A DNA stretch of 64,000 nt from Anthropogastromicrobium sp963652495 (GTDB taxonomy: Bacteria > Bacillota > Clostridia > Lachnospirales > Lachnospiraceae), in assembly GCA_963652495.1 (NCBI GenBank), contig CAVJTU010000005.1, positions 5,983 through 69,982 on the forward strand. The letters run 5' to 3'. Below, in pieces: positions 1-8,248 of the stretch. Within the stretch, counting starts at the first letter, position 1, and each line of letters starts with the position of its first letter. The notes under the pieces were generated by a model, which was not told the DNA's origin, did no database searches, and was given only the letters and a program-made list of their open reading frames with translations. A program made the position numbers and the translations under genes.

Positions 1-1238
1 CGGACGGCACTGTGATCGACGGATGGTTTTACGATACAAAGGCACCTTCACTAGAGAGTCTCGGAAAGCAGTATATATTAACTGCGTATGGTATCCTTGA
101 TGATGGCAAACTTCATACAAAGGAAATTCAGGCATTGATCGATCAGGCAGCGGCAGAGGGCGGCGGTGTGATCGTAGTTCCGGCGGGAACGTACCTGACC
201 GGTGCACTGTTTTTTAAGCAGGGAGTTCATCTGTATATCGCGCAGGGCGGCATGTTAAAAGGAAGCGATGATTGTGCGGATTATCCGATTTGTGAGACAA
301 GAATTGAGGGTGAGAGTTGTCTGTATTTCTCAGCACTGATTAATGCAGACAGTTTAGATGGATTTGTTATGTGTGGATCCGGAACCATCGATGGAAATGG
401 TCTGCGTTCCTGGAAGGCATTCTGGCTTCGCCGCAGCTGGAATCCCAAGTGTACCAATAAGGATGAGCAGCGTCCGCGTCTTATCTATCTGTCAAATTGC
501 AAAAATGTGTGGATTGCTGGTTTAAATTTGCAAAATTCACATTTCTGGACAACACATCTGTATCACTGTGACCATGTCAAATATGTAGATTGCCGCATTT
601 TCTCCCCGGCGGCACCGGTGAAGGCACCGAGTACGGATGCGATTGACATTGATGTGTGTACCGATATTCTTGTGAAAAATTGCTATCTTGAAGTAAATGA
701 CGATTCTGTTGTATTAAAGGGCGGAAAAGGCCCATGGGCGGATACTGCACCGGAGAATGGCGCAAATGAGCGTATTTTAGTCGAAGATTGTATATATGGC
801 TTCTGCCACGGCTGTTTGACCTGCGGCTCAGAGTCTGTACACAATAAGAATATCCTGCTTCGCCGCATTAAAGTAGGCAGCGGAAGCAATCTGCTTTGGT
901 TAAAGATGCGCCCGGATACACCGCAGCATTACGAATATATCACGCTCGAAGAGATCGAGGGCAACATTACAAACTTTATTAATATCAATCCATGGACACA
1001 GTTTTATGATCTGAAGGATCGAAAAGACATTCCGCTGTCCTATGCGGATCATGTGACAATGAAAAATTGCAAGTGTGAGTGCGAGACTTATTTTAATGTG
1101 GAGCCAAACAAAGCACAGTATGAGCTGTCTGATTTTACTTTTGAAAATCTGGATATTCACGCAGTTAATGATGGCTTTCAGGCAGATGCGGTAGAAAATA
1201 TGAAGATTGTCAATGTGAAGGTAGTTACCGAGGCTTAA
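1..1238 (+). CDS. GH28 family glycoside hydrolase (polygalacturonase-like), 5' end outside window
   Basis: Probable pectin-degrading enzyme that hydrolyses galacturonan-type chains. About 408 codons are visible. The frame is open to the left edge and the first usable codon (GTG at 12) has no ribosome site, so the true start lies upstream. GH28 hallmarks are visible in order: STDAIDID (the NTD motif), NDDSVVLKGG (the catalytic Asp pair), GFCHGCLTCGSE (the G-H-G motif) and LWLKMR (the RIK position, with Leu-Lys instead of Ile-Lys). The segment GGGVIVVPAGTY near the N-terminus is the usual first coil of the beta-helix. No signal peptide can be judged because the start is missing. A second, differently diverged GH28 lies at 45704-46882. 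Family assignment is firm; substrate is inferred. Confidence 0.85.
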   Translation, partial: DGTVIDGWFYDTKAPSLESLGKQYILTAYGILDDGKLHTKEIQALIDQAAAEGGGVIVVPAGTYLTGALFFKQGVHLYIAQGGMLKGSDDCADYPICETRIEGESCLYFSALINADSLDGFVMCGSGTIDGNGLRSWKAFWLRRSWNPKCTNKDEQRPRLIYLSNCKNVWIAGLNLQNSHFWTTHLYHCDHVKYVDCRIFSPAAPVKAPSTDAIDIDVCTDILVKNCYLEVNDDSVVLKGGKGPWADTAPENGANERILVEDCIYGFCHGCLTCGSESVHNKNILLRRIKVGSGSNLLWLKMRPDTPQHYEYITLEEIEGNITNFININPWTQFYDLKDRKDIPLSYADHVTMKNCKCECETYFNVEPNKAQYELSDFTFENLDIHAVNDGFQADAVENMKIVNVKVVTEA

Positions 1239-1325
1239 GATAAAAATGCGAATCAGTGAGCCAATGACGAAAGCGCAGCTATCAATAAAGAGAGATTAAG
1301 AACAACGAAGAAAGGCAGAAAAGAT

Positions 1326-1559
1326 ATGGTAACAGAAAAGGAAATTGCCAGAATCAATGAACTGGCAAAGAAGCAGAAAGAAGGAACGTTAACAGAGGCT
1401 GAGAAGGAAGAACAGCAGGCACTTCGTCAGGAATACCTCAGAGCGATCCGTGAGAATATGAGAAGTTCTCTTGATCAGATGAAGATTCAGAATCCGGATG
1501 GTACCATCACAAATGTGAAGGATCGCCGTAAGGATTGGCTGAATAAAATTAAAGAGTAA
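1326..1559 (+). CDS. DUF896 (YnzC/UPF0291) family small protein
   Basis: A 77-residue charged protein matching the DUF896 pattern. The N-terminal half is helical and Lys/Glu-rich (ITRINELAKK-type segment, then TLTEAEKEEQQ and LRQEYL), followed by a conserved tail around NPDGTITNVKD. In Bacillus the family is made under SOS or stress conditions, but its biochemical role is not settled. It follows the GH28 gene by 87 bases and precedes the aldo/keto reductase. ATG at 1326 is preceded by GAAAGGCAG about ten bases upstream. The family call is confident and the function is unknown. Confidence 0.85.
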   Translation: MVTEKEIARINELAKKQKEGTLTEAEKEEQQALRQEYLRAIRENMRSSLDQMKIQNPDGTITNVKDRRKDWLNKIKE

Positions 1560-1661
1560 CGAAAGATATTCCATTAAAAAGAAAGGATAATTCCTTTTGG
1601 GAAGCAGCAAAACATGATATACTGACAGAGAGGATAATTTATAGAAGGGCAAGGTGATATT

Positions 1662-2792
1662 ATGAATTACAGAAAATTCGGCAACACAGGTGAAAGCATT
1701 TCGGCACTGGGTTTTGGCTGCATGCGTTTTCCGGAGTTTGAAAAGGATGGAAAGATGCATGTCGATCAGGACAAGGTAGATGAGATGGTGGCAGAAGCAT
1801 ACCGTCAGGGTGTCAACTATTTTGATACTGCACCAAAGTATTGCAATTGTAACAGTGAAGAGGCAGTCGGAAAGGCTGTAAAGAGCTTTCGTGACAAGAT
1901 TTTGATCTCGACAAAGATTCCGCTAGATGTCTGTAAAAAGCCGGGCGATTACCGCCGTGCACTTGAGCATAGCCTGGATAAGCTCGGAACCGATCACATT
2001 GATTTTTATCATTTCTGGGGAATCAACCGCAAGGAGTTTGATGAGAAAATCATGGCGCAGGATCTGTTAGCAGATGCAGCAAAGGCAAAGGAAGAGGGAT
2101 TGATTCGCCACATTTCTTTCTCTTTCCATGATGATCCATCTGCAATTAAGTACATCATTGATCGTTCCGAGGAGCGCGGTATCCCGATGGAGAGTATGCT
2201 TGTCCAGTACAATCTGCTCGATCGAAGCAATGAAGAGATGCTTCACTATGCATCGTCTAAAGGACTTGGAACAGTAGCAATGGGACCGGTAGGCGGCGGA
2301 AGACTGGCAGCACCGACTGAGTTATATGCAAAGCTGACAGGAAAGAAGTCCATTGCGACATATGAATTGGCATTTAAGTTTGTTCTGGGAAATCCGGATT
2401 TGAACTGCGCACTGTCCGGTATGCAGACACTTGATATGGTAAAACAGAATGCGTCACTTGCGTCTGACAGTACCGGATTTTCAAAGGAAGAGTGGCAGCA
2501 GCTTGGCGAGGCGATGGAGCAGTTAAAGAAGTTCAGCGAACTGTATTGCACCGGATGCAAATATTGTCAGCCATGTCCGGCGGGAATTGAGATTCCAAAG
2601 ATCTTCAACATGTTTACCTATTATAATGTGTACGGACTGAAGGAACATGCAAAGAAGATGTATGAGCGTTATACAAATGACGGCGGCAAGCTGATTGCAG
2701 ACTGCAAGAACTGTGGTTTCTGCGAACGTCATTGTCCACAGCATTTGAAGATCCGTGCTGAGTTAGAGCGTGTAGAAAAATTATTTCGCTAA
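1662..2792 (+). CDS. Aldo/keto reductase with C-terminal 2x[4Fe-4S] domain
   Basis: A 376-residue NAD(P)H-type oxidoreductase. Residues 1 to about 280 form the aldo/keto reductase barrel: GFGCMRFP near the N-terminus, NYFDTAPKYCN carrying the catalytic Asp and Tyr, ISTKIP with the Lys, and the FYHFWG strand. The C-terminal 90 residues carry two ferredoxin-like cysteine sets, CTGCKYCQPCP and CKNCGFCERHC, each able to hold a 4Fe-4S cluster. This architecture is common in anaerobic Firmicutes and suggests electron transfer linked to sugar or aldehyde reduction; the substrate cannot be read from sequence. The start at 1662 has an AAGGTGAT ribosome site. A bidirectional-looking terminator follows at 2826-2863. 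Confidence 0.9.
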   Translation: MNYRKFGNTGESISALGFGCMRFPEFEKDGKMHVDQDKVDEMVAEAYRQGVNYFDTAPKYCNCNSEEAVGKAVKSFRDKILISTKIPLDVCKKPGDYRRALEHSLDKLGTDHIDFYHFWGINRKEFDEKIMAQDLLADAAKAKEEGLIRHISFSFHDDPSAIKYIIDRSEERGIPMESMLVQYNLLDRSNEEMLHYASSKGLGTVAMGPVGGGRLAAPTELYAKLTGKKSIATYELAFKFVLGNPDLNCALSGMQTLDMVKQNASLASDSTGFSKEEWQQLGEAMEQLKKFSELYCTGCKYCQPCPAGIEIPKIFNMFTYYNVYGLKEHAKKMYERYTNDGGKLIADCKNCGFCERHCPQHLKIRAELERVEKLFR

Positions 2793-2825
2793 CGCTTGCT
2801 GAAAAAAGTTTCCATAGAAGATAAG

Positions 2826-2863
2826 AAAGATCAGGCAGCATTTTCAACTGTCTGATCTTTTTT
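2826..2863. terminator. Terminator between convergent genes
   Basis: A 13-base-pair stem (AAAGATCAGGCAG paired with CTGTCTGATCTTT, one G-T pair) with a 9-base loop is followed by six T on the plus strand. It lies between the aldo/keto reductase (plus) and the HdeD-like gene (minus) and could serve both. Confidence 0.85.
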
Positions 2864-2870
2864 AAATAAA

Positions 2871-3461
2871 TCAAATGATGTTGGGGTCAAAAGGTGTTTT
2901 CTCTTTCTTTGGCAGTTTCGCATTGACAAATATACGAATCAAAAGCAAGGCAGCAAAATCCACAGCGGCGGTCGTGATCAATGCGATACCAGAGAAAGTC
3001 CAGGTAGTATTAACGGATGGAAATGGATTTCCAATGATTAGCAAAGCAAATAGAATTGTCAGTGCAGCATTTACAGCACCCATCCACCAGCGCTTTTCCT
3101 TCTGACGGAGAAGATCAATGCTCCACTGGGCTTTATAGAAGCCGGATACTAACAAAAGAACGCCATAAAGAAAAGAGAGCAGCATAAAAGTCTCCCAAAA
3201 CCAGTGAGAGAAACAGGTACAAAACAGACCGACGGAAACACTTGCAAGACCCTTCATCAGGTACAGGCGAGACATCGCTTCAGCAAATGGCTTTCGCCAG
3301 TAAAAGACGATCTGAACGATACCAACGATCAGGCAGATCACACCAAATGCGATGATAATGCCAGCTGTAAAGCCGGTAGGGTTGATGAGCAGCAAAATTC
3401 CTAACGCAAGCTCACAAAGGCCGATCAGCAGATTGACGGAATTTTTTTTCAGGAATGTCAT
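2871..3461 (-). CDS. HdeD/DUF308 family membrane protein
   Basis: A 196-residue integral membrane protein with about six hydrophobic segments, for example LLIGLCELALGILLL and IALITTAAVDFAALLLI, resembling the HdeD/DUF308 family. Family members are small multi-pass proteins; HdeD is linked to acid resistance in Escherichia coli, and no function can be assigned here. An upstream ATG at 3530 is in frame, but the ATG at 3461 follows AAAGAGGTTTTC and begins at the usual MTFLKKN, so I chose it. The last residues (PFDPNII) are encoded by a dispersed repeat that is found again at 45343, so the C-terminus appears to be repeat-derived. Confidence 0.75.
   Translation of the reverse strand: MTFLKKNSVNLLIGLCELALGILLLINPTGFTAGIIIAFGVICLIVGIVQIVFYWRKPFAEAMSRLYLMKGLASVSVGLFCTCFSHWFWETFMLLSFLYGVLLLVSGFYKAQWSIDLLRQKEKRWWMGAVNAALTILFALLIIGNPFPSVNTTWTFSGIALITTAAVDFAALLLIRIFVNAKLPKKEKTPFDPNII
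2875..2895. repeat. Dispersed short repeat, copy 1
   Basis: The plus strand carries AATGATGTTGGGGTCAAAAGG. The same 20-21 bases recur at 45346-45366 with one difference, and a shortened version begins at 30824. This copy encodes the last residues of the minus-strand membrane protein. Confidence 0.7.
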
Positions 3462-3594
3462 GAAAACCTCTTTTCTCTGTGCCTTTCGCAGACCGGGCTG
3501 GCACAGCAGCTCATTTTTGTTATGAAACATAGATACAGATGTCTAGATTATAGTGGATAAAATGGAAAAAAACAACTATTTTCCATAAAATGGG

Positions 3595-3624
3595 TTGCAT
3601 TTTAAAAACGTGCAGCGTATAATT
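3595..3624 (+). promoter_or_regulatory. Sigma-A promoter for DUF6465 gene
   Basis: TTGCAT and TATAAT are separated by 18 bases. The -10 hexamer is consensus. Transcription would start near 3632, leaving a leader of about 140 bases before the DUF6465 start at 3775. The leader contains small dyads (AATGCAAAAACAATGCATT, GTTCATGCGAAC) but matches no riboswitch that I recognise. Confidence 0.7.
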
Positions 3625-3774
3625 AACTTCTAGTGTAGTAAGTTGCACGTGTGAATGCAAAAACAATGCATTTTGTGTTGCTGTTCATGCGAACAGGAAT
3701 CATCTTGTATCGCAGCATTCATACATCATATATAGAAAATATTGGAAATATGCCAAAATGGGAGGAGTATGCAT

Positions 3775-4050
3775 ATGGCAGCAAGAGCAAATAAGGAAAC
3801 TGCAGCAGTTGCAGAGACAAAGGGAACTGTAAAGAAGGCTACTGTAAAGAAGACCAGAGAAGTTTATCTGCAGTGGTATGGCAAGGAAGTTACCGTTAGC
3901 AGCATCACCGCACGCATTGAGGAGATGTGGAAGAAGGAGATGAAGAGAAAAATCTCCGAATTGGTTGACTTAAAGGTATATGTAAAGCCAGAGGAAGGAA
4001 AGGCTCATTACGTAATCAACGGCGAGATTACTGGAAGCATTGATCTGTAA
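3775..4050 (+). CDS. DUF6465 family protein
   Basis: A 91-residue protein of the DUF6465 family, which is found in Clostridia and has no known role. Residues 1-30 are Ala/Lys-rich and likely disordered. The rest is a compact domain beginning EVYLQWYGKEV and ending HYVINGEITGSIDL. Two nearby ATG codons compete (3769 and 3775). GGAGGAG at 3761-3767 sits seven bases from 3775 but only one from 3769, so 3775 is preferred. The gene has its own promoter (3595) and terminator (4111), so it is probably monocistronic and well expressed. Confidence 0.75.
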   Translation: MAARANKETAAVAETKGTVKKATVKKTREVYLQWYGKEVTVSSITARIEEMWKKEMKRKISELVDLKVYVKPEEGKAHYVINGEITGSIDL

Positions 4051-4110
4051 TTGGTTGCTCCATTGTAATCTGTGCATTGCAATTTCGTATCAGTATAAAA
4101 ATGTAGAAGG

Positions 4111-4147
4111 CAGGTCTTTGTGTGTACACAGAGGCCTGTTTGTTTTA
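4111..4147 (+). terminator. Rho-independent terminator after DUF6465 gene
   Basis: CAGGTCTTTGTGT pairs with ACACAGAGGCCTG around a two-base gap (an effective loop of about four), using two G-T pairs, and is followed by TTTGTTTT. Confidence 0.85.
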
Positions 4148-4231
4148 GGAAAAAATAAAAAAATTCCTACAAAAATGCGATGATGTGTGTTATACTATAA
4201 GAGAACAAGATCCGTAGAGTGAGGTGGACGC

Positions 4232-4669
4232 ATGATCAGTGAGGAAAAGATCCGCATGATGACACAGGCGGCAATGATGAGCAAGAGAGAAGAATGCCGT
4301 GCGATTGAGATTTGCGGGTATCGGAAAAGAGATTATGTGTCTTTTCAGATGATTAAGATCTGGATCAGTTATACCGCAGCTTATCTGCTGTTGACGTTTA
4401 CAGGACTTGTCTGTATGGGAAGCGATATGAAGACGGTTTCAATTTCTGAACGTACACTGCTCACGATTGTGTGTATCTGGATTATTGCGTATCTGGGAGT
4501 TCTGATGGCGGTGCTTGTGACAGCGAGACATTGCTATAGCAGGCGTTACCGTACAGCAGCTGTTTTGGTGCGCGAGTATCGAAAGCAATTGATGGCACTT
4601 GAGGATTATTATACAGAAAGGAGCCAGGCGAATGACAGCTCTGCTGGAGCTTCGGCAAAAAATAAGTGA
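4232..4669 (+). CDS. Unrecognised two-TM membrane protein upstream of cdaA
   Basis: A 145-residue protein I cannot assign to a family. A charged N-terminal region of about 45 residues is followed by two hydrophobic segments (around 50-70 and 85-105), then a basic tail with an RRYRTAAVLVREYRKQL amphipathic stretch. The start at 4232 has GTGAGGTGGACG just upstream. The 3' end overlaps the next membrane protein by 38 bases, implying translational coupling. The position at the head of the cdaA-cdaR operon suggests a role connected with c-di-AMP or the envelope, but that is only context. Confidence 0.65.
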   Translation: MISEEKIRMMTQAAMMSKREECRAIEICGYRKRDYVSFQMIKIWISYTAAYLLLTFTGLVCMGSDMKTVSISERTLLTIVCIWIIAYLGVLMAVLVTARHCYSRRYRTAAVLVREYRKQLMALEDYYTERSQANDSSAGASAKNK

Positions 4670-5627
4670 AGTTTACGGCTGGTATGAGGCGTACGTGCGT
4701 GTGTGTACAAAGTGTCTGCTGGCATTTTTAGTATTTTATATGGTTCATCGGCAGCTTGTGAGCAGCATGCAGCCTCGTGCATGGATAGAGGTTGCGGTCT
4801 TTACGATGGTGGCAGTGGTTGTTCCTATTGGGGTGCTTTCTCCTTTGCTGGCCGTTTTTGTGATTATTCATATGGTAATGATCTCTGTTGAGGCAGGTGC
4901 GGTTGCAGCAGTATTTTTTGTGTTTTTGATACTGACATATTTTATATTTAAACCCAAACAGTCGGTGCTGATTGCAATTATGTGTCTGGCAGGAATGCTG
5001 AACCTGACTGGTGCGGCGGCGATTCCGATTGGTCTTTTATGCAGTCCGGCAGCGGTTATTCCGGCAGCGGCAGGCACATTTGTGTATGGTATGATTCTAA
5101 CGCTTCGTCAGAACAGTTCTGTATTGGAGACAGCGGCGGTGCGGCTGACTTCAATGGAAAAGGCAGCTTATTTTGTGAAGATAGTATGGAGCAATGAGCG
5201 GCTGCTGTTACTGGTAGCGGCTCTGATCATTACGGTCATTGTTGTGTACCTGATCCGAAAGCTCCCGTATTCGTATGCATGGGCGATCGCTATCGCAGCG
5301 GGAACTGCGTGTTATGTGCTGATTGTGCTGGTAGGCAATGTAGTATTCGGTGTAACGGTCAATCTGCTGTATTTAAGCAGTTCTGTTTTTATGGGTATTT
5401 TAGTTGCCTGTGTGCTCCATGTGTTCCGATTCCTTTTGGACGGAGCGCATACCGAGTTTTTGGAGTATGAAGATGAGAATTATGTGTATTATGTAAAGGC
5501 GATTCCGAAATATTCCGTTGCCCGCACCGAAAAAAAAGTAACTATGATAACAAGGCCAGGGGAAGCAGACCCGGATGGAGATTTCTCGGAGGATGCGCGC
5601 AGCCTGGATGATTACTTCCACGAATAA
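4632..5627 (+). CDS. Unrecognised polytopic membrane protein upstream of cdaA
   Basis: A 331-residue protein with roughly nine hydrophobic segments and a soluble C-terminal tail of about 60 residues that is acidic near its end. No motif identifies a family. I chose ATG 4632 (MTALLELRQK) over an in-frame ATG at 4599 because GAAAGGAGCC lies 7-12 bases before it. It overlaps the preceding gene by 38 bases and ends 19 bases before cdaA, so the three are almost certainly cotranscribed. Possible roles include a transporter or a partner of the membrane-bound cyclase; neither is shown by sequence. Confidence 0.7.
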   Translation: MTALLELRQKISEVYGWYEAYVRVCTKCLLAFLVFYMVHRQLVSSMQPRAWIEVAVFTMVAVVVPIGVLSPLLAVFVIIHMVMISVEAGAVAAVFFVFLILTYFIFKPKQSVLIAIMCLAGMLNLTGAAAIPIGLLCSPAAVIPAAAGTFVYGMILTLRQNSSVLETAAVRLTSMEKAAYFVKIVWSNERLLLLVAALIITVIVVYLIRKLPYSYAWAIAIAAGTACYVLIVLVGNVVFGVTVNLLYLSSSVFMGILVACVLHVFRFLLDGAHTEFLEYEDENYVYYVKAIPKYSVARTEKKVTMITRPGEADPDGDFSEDARSLDDYFHE

Positions 5628-5646
5628 ACAGGAGAAAGGACGGAAA

Positions 5647-6513
5647 ATGGAAGCCATCAAAGAATTTTATGAAAATTATATACGCTGGTCGGCGGCTTCC
5701 ATGACATGGAGTGATGTTCTGGAGATCGCAATTTTTGCGTATCTGATTTACCATATTATCTTATGGATCAAACAAAGCAAAGCATGGATTCTGTTAAAGG
5801 GTGCGGCGGCGATTTTTGCTATGTATATTCTGGCAGTCGTGCTGCAGTTGAACGATATTGTGATGGTATTTAATCGGATTGCCCCATATGTGGCGACGGC
5901 ACTTCTGGTGATCTTTCAGCCGGAGATTCGACGGGCACTCGAACAGTTGGGTACAAATCACTTATTTGAATTGATCTCTATTTCGGGAACGAAGGACAAG
6001 GTTTTTGAAAATGAGGATGATACGATTGATGCGATTGTACGGGCGTCGTTTAGTATGGGACGTGCGAAAACCGGTGCATTGATCGTTATCGAACGGAAAT
6101 TTGTGCTGAACGAGTATATTGCGACTGGAATTTTATTGGATGCGCTTGTCAGTGCACCGCTTTTGGTGCAGATCTTTGAACATAATCTTCCGCTTCACGA
6201 TGGTGCAGTTGTGATTCGTGGAAATCGCATCGCGGCGGCCACCTGTTACCTGCCATTGTCGGAGAACAAGACGATCAGCAAGGAACTTGGAACAAGACAC
6301 CGCGCCGGGTTAGGCATCAGTGAAGTGACGGATGCGCTGACAGTGATCGTATCGGAGGAGACCGGTCAGGTTTCTCTGACAAAGGATGGCCGGCTGTATC
6401 AAGACCTCGACAGTGACCGGCTTCGGGAATTGCTTGGCGGAGAGAAAAAAGAAGAACAATCAGCAACGTTGTGGGACAAGTTGAAGAAAGGAAGGAAGCG
6501 GCATGAAAAATAA
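5647..6513 (+). CDS. cdaA: Diadenylate cyclase CdaA (DacA)
   Basis: Makes the second messenger c-di-AMP from two ATP at the membrane. The 288-residue protein has three N-terminal hydrophobic segments (residues about 15-90) and a DAC domain. The two diagnostic motifs are present: LHDGAVVIRG (DGA) and GTRHRAGLG (RHR). Length fits the CdaA class rather than DisA. ATG 5647 (MEAIKEFYE) has GGAGAAAGGACGG upstream; an earlier in-frame ATG at 5575 lies inside the previous gene and is less likely. The gene overlaps cdaR by 11 bases. In many Firmicutes cdaA-cdaR is followed by glmM; here it is not. Confidence 0.95.
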   Translation: MEAIKEFYENYIRWSAASMTWSDVLEIAIFAYLIYHIILWIKQSKAWILLKGAAAIFAMYILAVVLQLNDIVMVFNRIAPYVATALLVIFQPEIRRALEQLGTNHLFELISISGTKDKVFENEDDTIDAIVRASFSMGRAKTGALIVIERKFVLNEYIATGILLDALVSAPLLVQIFEHNLPLHDGAVVIRGNRIAAATCYLPLSENKTISKELGTRHRAGLGISEVTDALTVIVSEETGQVSLTKDGRLYQDLDSDRLRELLGGEKKEEQSATLWDKLKKGRKRHEK

Positions 6514-7900
6514 AAGTCAGAAATACTTTCTTACGAATATCCCGCTTCGACTCCTCGGTATTGTCCTGGCAATCCTTCTGTGGTTAGTATTAAGCAATAC
6601 GCAGGATCCGGTTATCACTAGCAGTGTAACCGTCCCGATCACATATGATGAGAGCGGACTGGCAGATAAAAATATGGTGGCGATTACAAAGCCCGCTTCG
6701 ATTACAATTCCGGTGAAGCTGCATCGCAGTCGTCTGCGTTATCTTTCTTCTGATGACTTCACTGTGACTGCGGATCTGACAGAGGTAATTGGTGACATCA
6801 AAGAAGCACCTGATACGAGCAAGGTCAGTATTGAGATCACTAAAACATCATCTGCCAACTATATTCAGAGCTGGGAGTATCCGCAATCACAAGGGTATAT
6901 CAGAGTGGTGCTCGATACCTTAAAATCTGCCACTTATTTGGTTCAGTTTAATATTACAAAGGAACTGCCGGAGGGGTATCAGGTTGGAACACTGTCAAGC
7001 GATCCGTCGCGTGTTACTGTAAGCGGACCGACAAGTGCATTTTCTAATTTGGCATCGGTGAAAGCAAATGTGGATTTGAGTACAATTACCGACAGCAGCA
7101 GCGTCACTGCATCGCTTGCGCTGTACGATGGCAACAATCGTGTTCTTACAGGAAGCGGCCTTACGATCAGTCAGGAAAGTGTGGAAGTGACTGTCGGGTT
7201 AAACCAGACAAAAGAGATCAGCATCAGCATTGCGGGAAGCAGTGGGACACCGGCAGATGGATATGTGGTTAGCAAAGTGGATTACACGCCGAAGCTTTTG
7301 ACAATATCCGGTTCAAAAACAGCTCTTGCTAATATTTCAACGATCAGTATTCCAAGTGAGGAACTGGATATCACGGGAGCTAGTGAGAATCAGACGTTTG
7401 AAATCGCGATTGATCCGTATCTTCCGGAGGGTATCACAGTATCGGAAGGACAAAGCGGTACGATTTTTGTAACGATTGAGTTGGAACAGCTTCAGACCAA
7501 AAGCTTTCAGGTCGATGTTGAGCAGTTTCAGTTAATCAACACAAAGGATGAGTACGAATATGAGATAATTGATCCTACACTGACGGTAACGCTGCAGGCT
7601 TTGCAAGCTGATCTGGACATTTTAGATCCGGAGACACTTCAGGGAACAATTGATGTTGGAGGACTTGGCGCAGGTGAGTATATTAATGTGCCGGTTACGC
7701 TTGCACTGGACAGTGCATACACATTGACGGAGGAACTGATCGCATCCGTGCGCATCATTGATAAAGCAGCAACCGTGGAATCATCGGAGAGTATGGATGA
7801 AGAATCAGACAGTACGAGTATCGAGAAGTCGACGGATGAAACGACGCAGGAAAGTACTGGTGAACAGGAGCATTCTTCGATGCAGGAGGAGAACTCGTAA
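6503..7900 (+). CDS. cdaR: CdaA regulatory protein CdaR (YbbR repeats)
   Basis: A 465-residue protein with one N-terminal membrane anchor (LRLLGIVLAILLWLVLSN) and an extracytoplasmic part made of about four YbbR-like beta repeats. Recurrent signatures are LPEGYQVGTLSSDPSRVTVSGP and similar segments. The last 55 residues are Ser/Glu/Thr-rich and probably disordered. In Firmicutes CdaR binds CdaA and tunes cyclase activity. It begins within the 3' end of cdaA (11-base overlap), with GGAAGGAAGC as ribosome site. Confidence 0.9.
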   Translation: MKNKSQKYFLTNIPLRLLGIVLAILLWLVLSNTQDPVITSSVTVPITYDESGLADKNMVAITKPASITIPVKLHRSRLRYLSSDDFTVTADLTEVIGDIKEAPDTSKVSIEITKTSSANYIQSWEYPQSQGYIRVVLDTLKSATYLVQFNITKELPEGYQVGTLSSDPSRVTVSGPTSAFSNLASVKANVDLSTITDSSSVTASLALYDGNNRVLTGSGLTISQESVEVTVGLNQTKEISISIAGSSGTPADGYVVSKVDYTPKLLTISGSKTALANISTISIPSEELDITGASENQTFEIAIDPYLPEGITVSEGQSGTIFVTIELEQLQTKSFQVDVEQFQLINTKDEYEYEIIDPTLTVTLQALQADLDILDPETLQGTIDVGGLGAGEYINVPVTLALDSAYTLTEELIASVRIIDKAATVESSESMDEESDSTSIEKSTDETTQESTGEQEHSSMQEENS

Positions 7901-7984
7901 AAGTACTGCGCAACAAGCGTGCAAGTATGTACAGAGGGACAGTATTATCTGTTCTATGTTACAATGAAAGGAAGAGGAAGAAGT

Positions 7985-8248
7985 ATGGTAAGTCAGAAGA
8001 TCACAGTAAAAAACATGACAGGATTTCATTTGAGACCAGCAGGGATCTTATGCAAGATCGCAATGAACTACAAATCAAAGGTTCAGTTTCAGTTTAACAG
8101 CGTTACTGCAAACGCAAAAAGCGTGCTCAGCGTACTTGGTGCAGGTGTGAAAAACGGGGATGAGATTGAAGTTGTCTGCGATGGTGTTGATGAGGAAGAG
8201 GCATTAAAGGCCGTGATAGCGGGAATTGAAAATGGTCTTGGCGAATAA
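7985..8248 (+). CDS. ptsH: HPr family phosphocarrier protein
   Basis: An 87-residue HPr. The active-site His is in GFHLRPAG at about residue 15, which accepts phosphate from enzyme I. The regulatory Ser is in NAKSVLSVLGAG, the site used by HPr kinase in Firmicutes for catabolite control. Both are intact, so it may be functional in PTS or in carbon regulation. ATG 7985 has GGAAGAGGAAG upstream; the in-frame ATG at 7919 would add 22 unrelated residues. It sits alone after cdaR with no enzyme I or kinase gene nearby, and its stop lies within 20 bases of the polymerase gene start. Confidence 0.85.
   Translation: MVSQKITVKNMTGFHLRPAGILCKIAMNYKSKVQFQFNSVTANAKSVLSVLGAGVKNGDEIEVVCDGVDEEEALKAVIAGIENGLGE

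Noticed and set aside
3625..3774. Possible riboswitch in the leader of the DUF6465 gene
   Set aside because: Only short dyads are present; no known aptamer core or terminator/antiterminator pair could be found.
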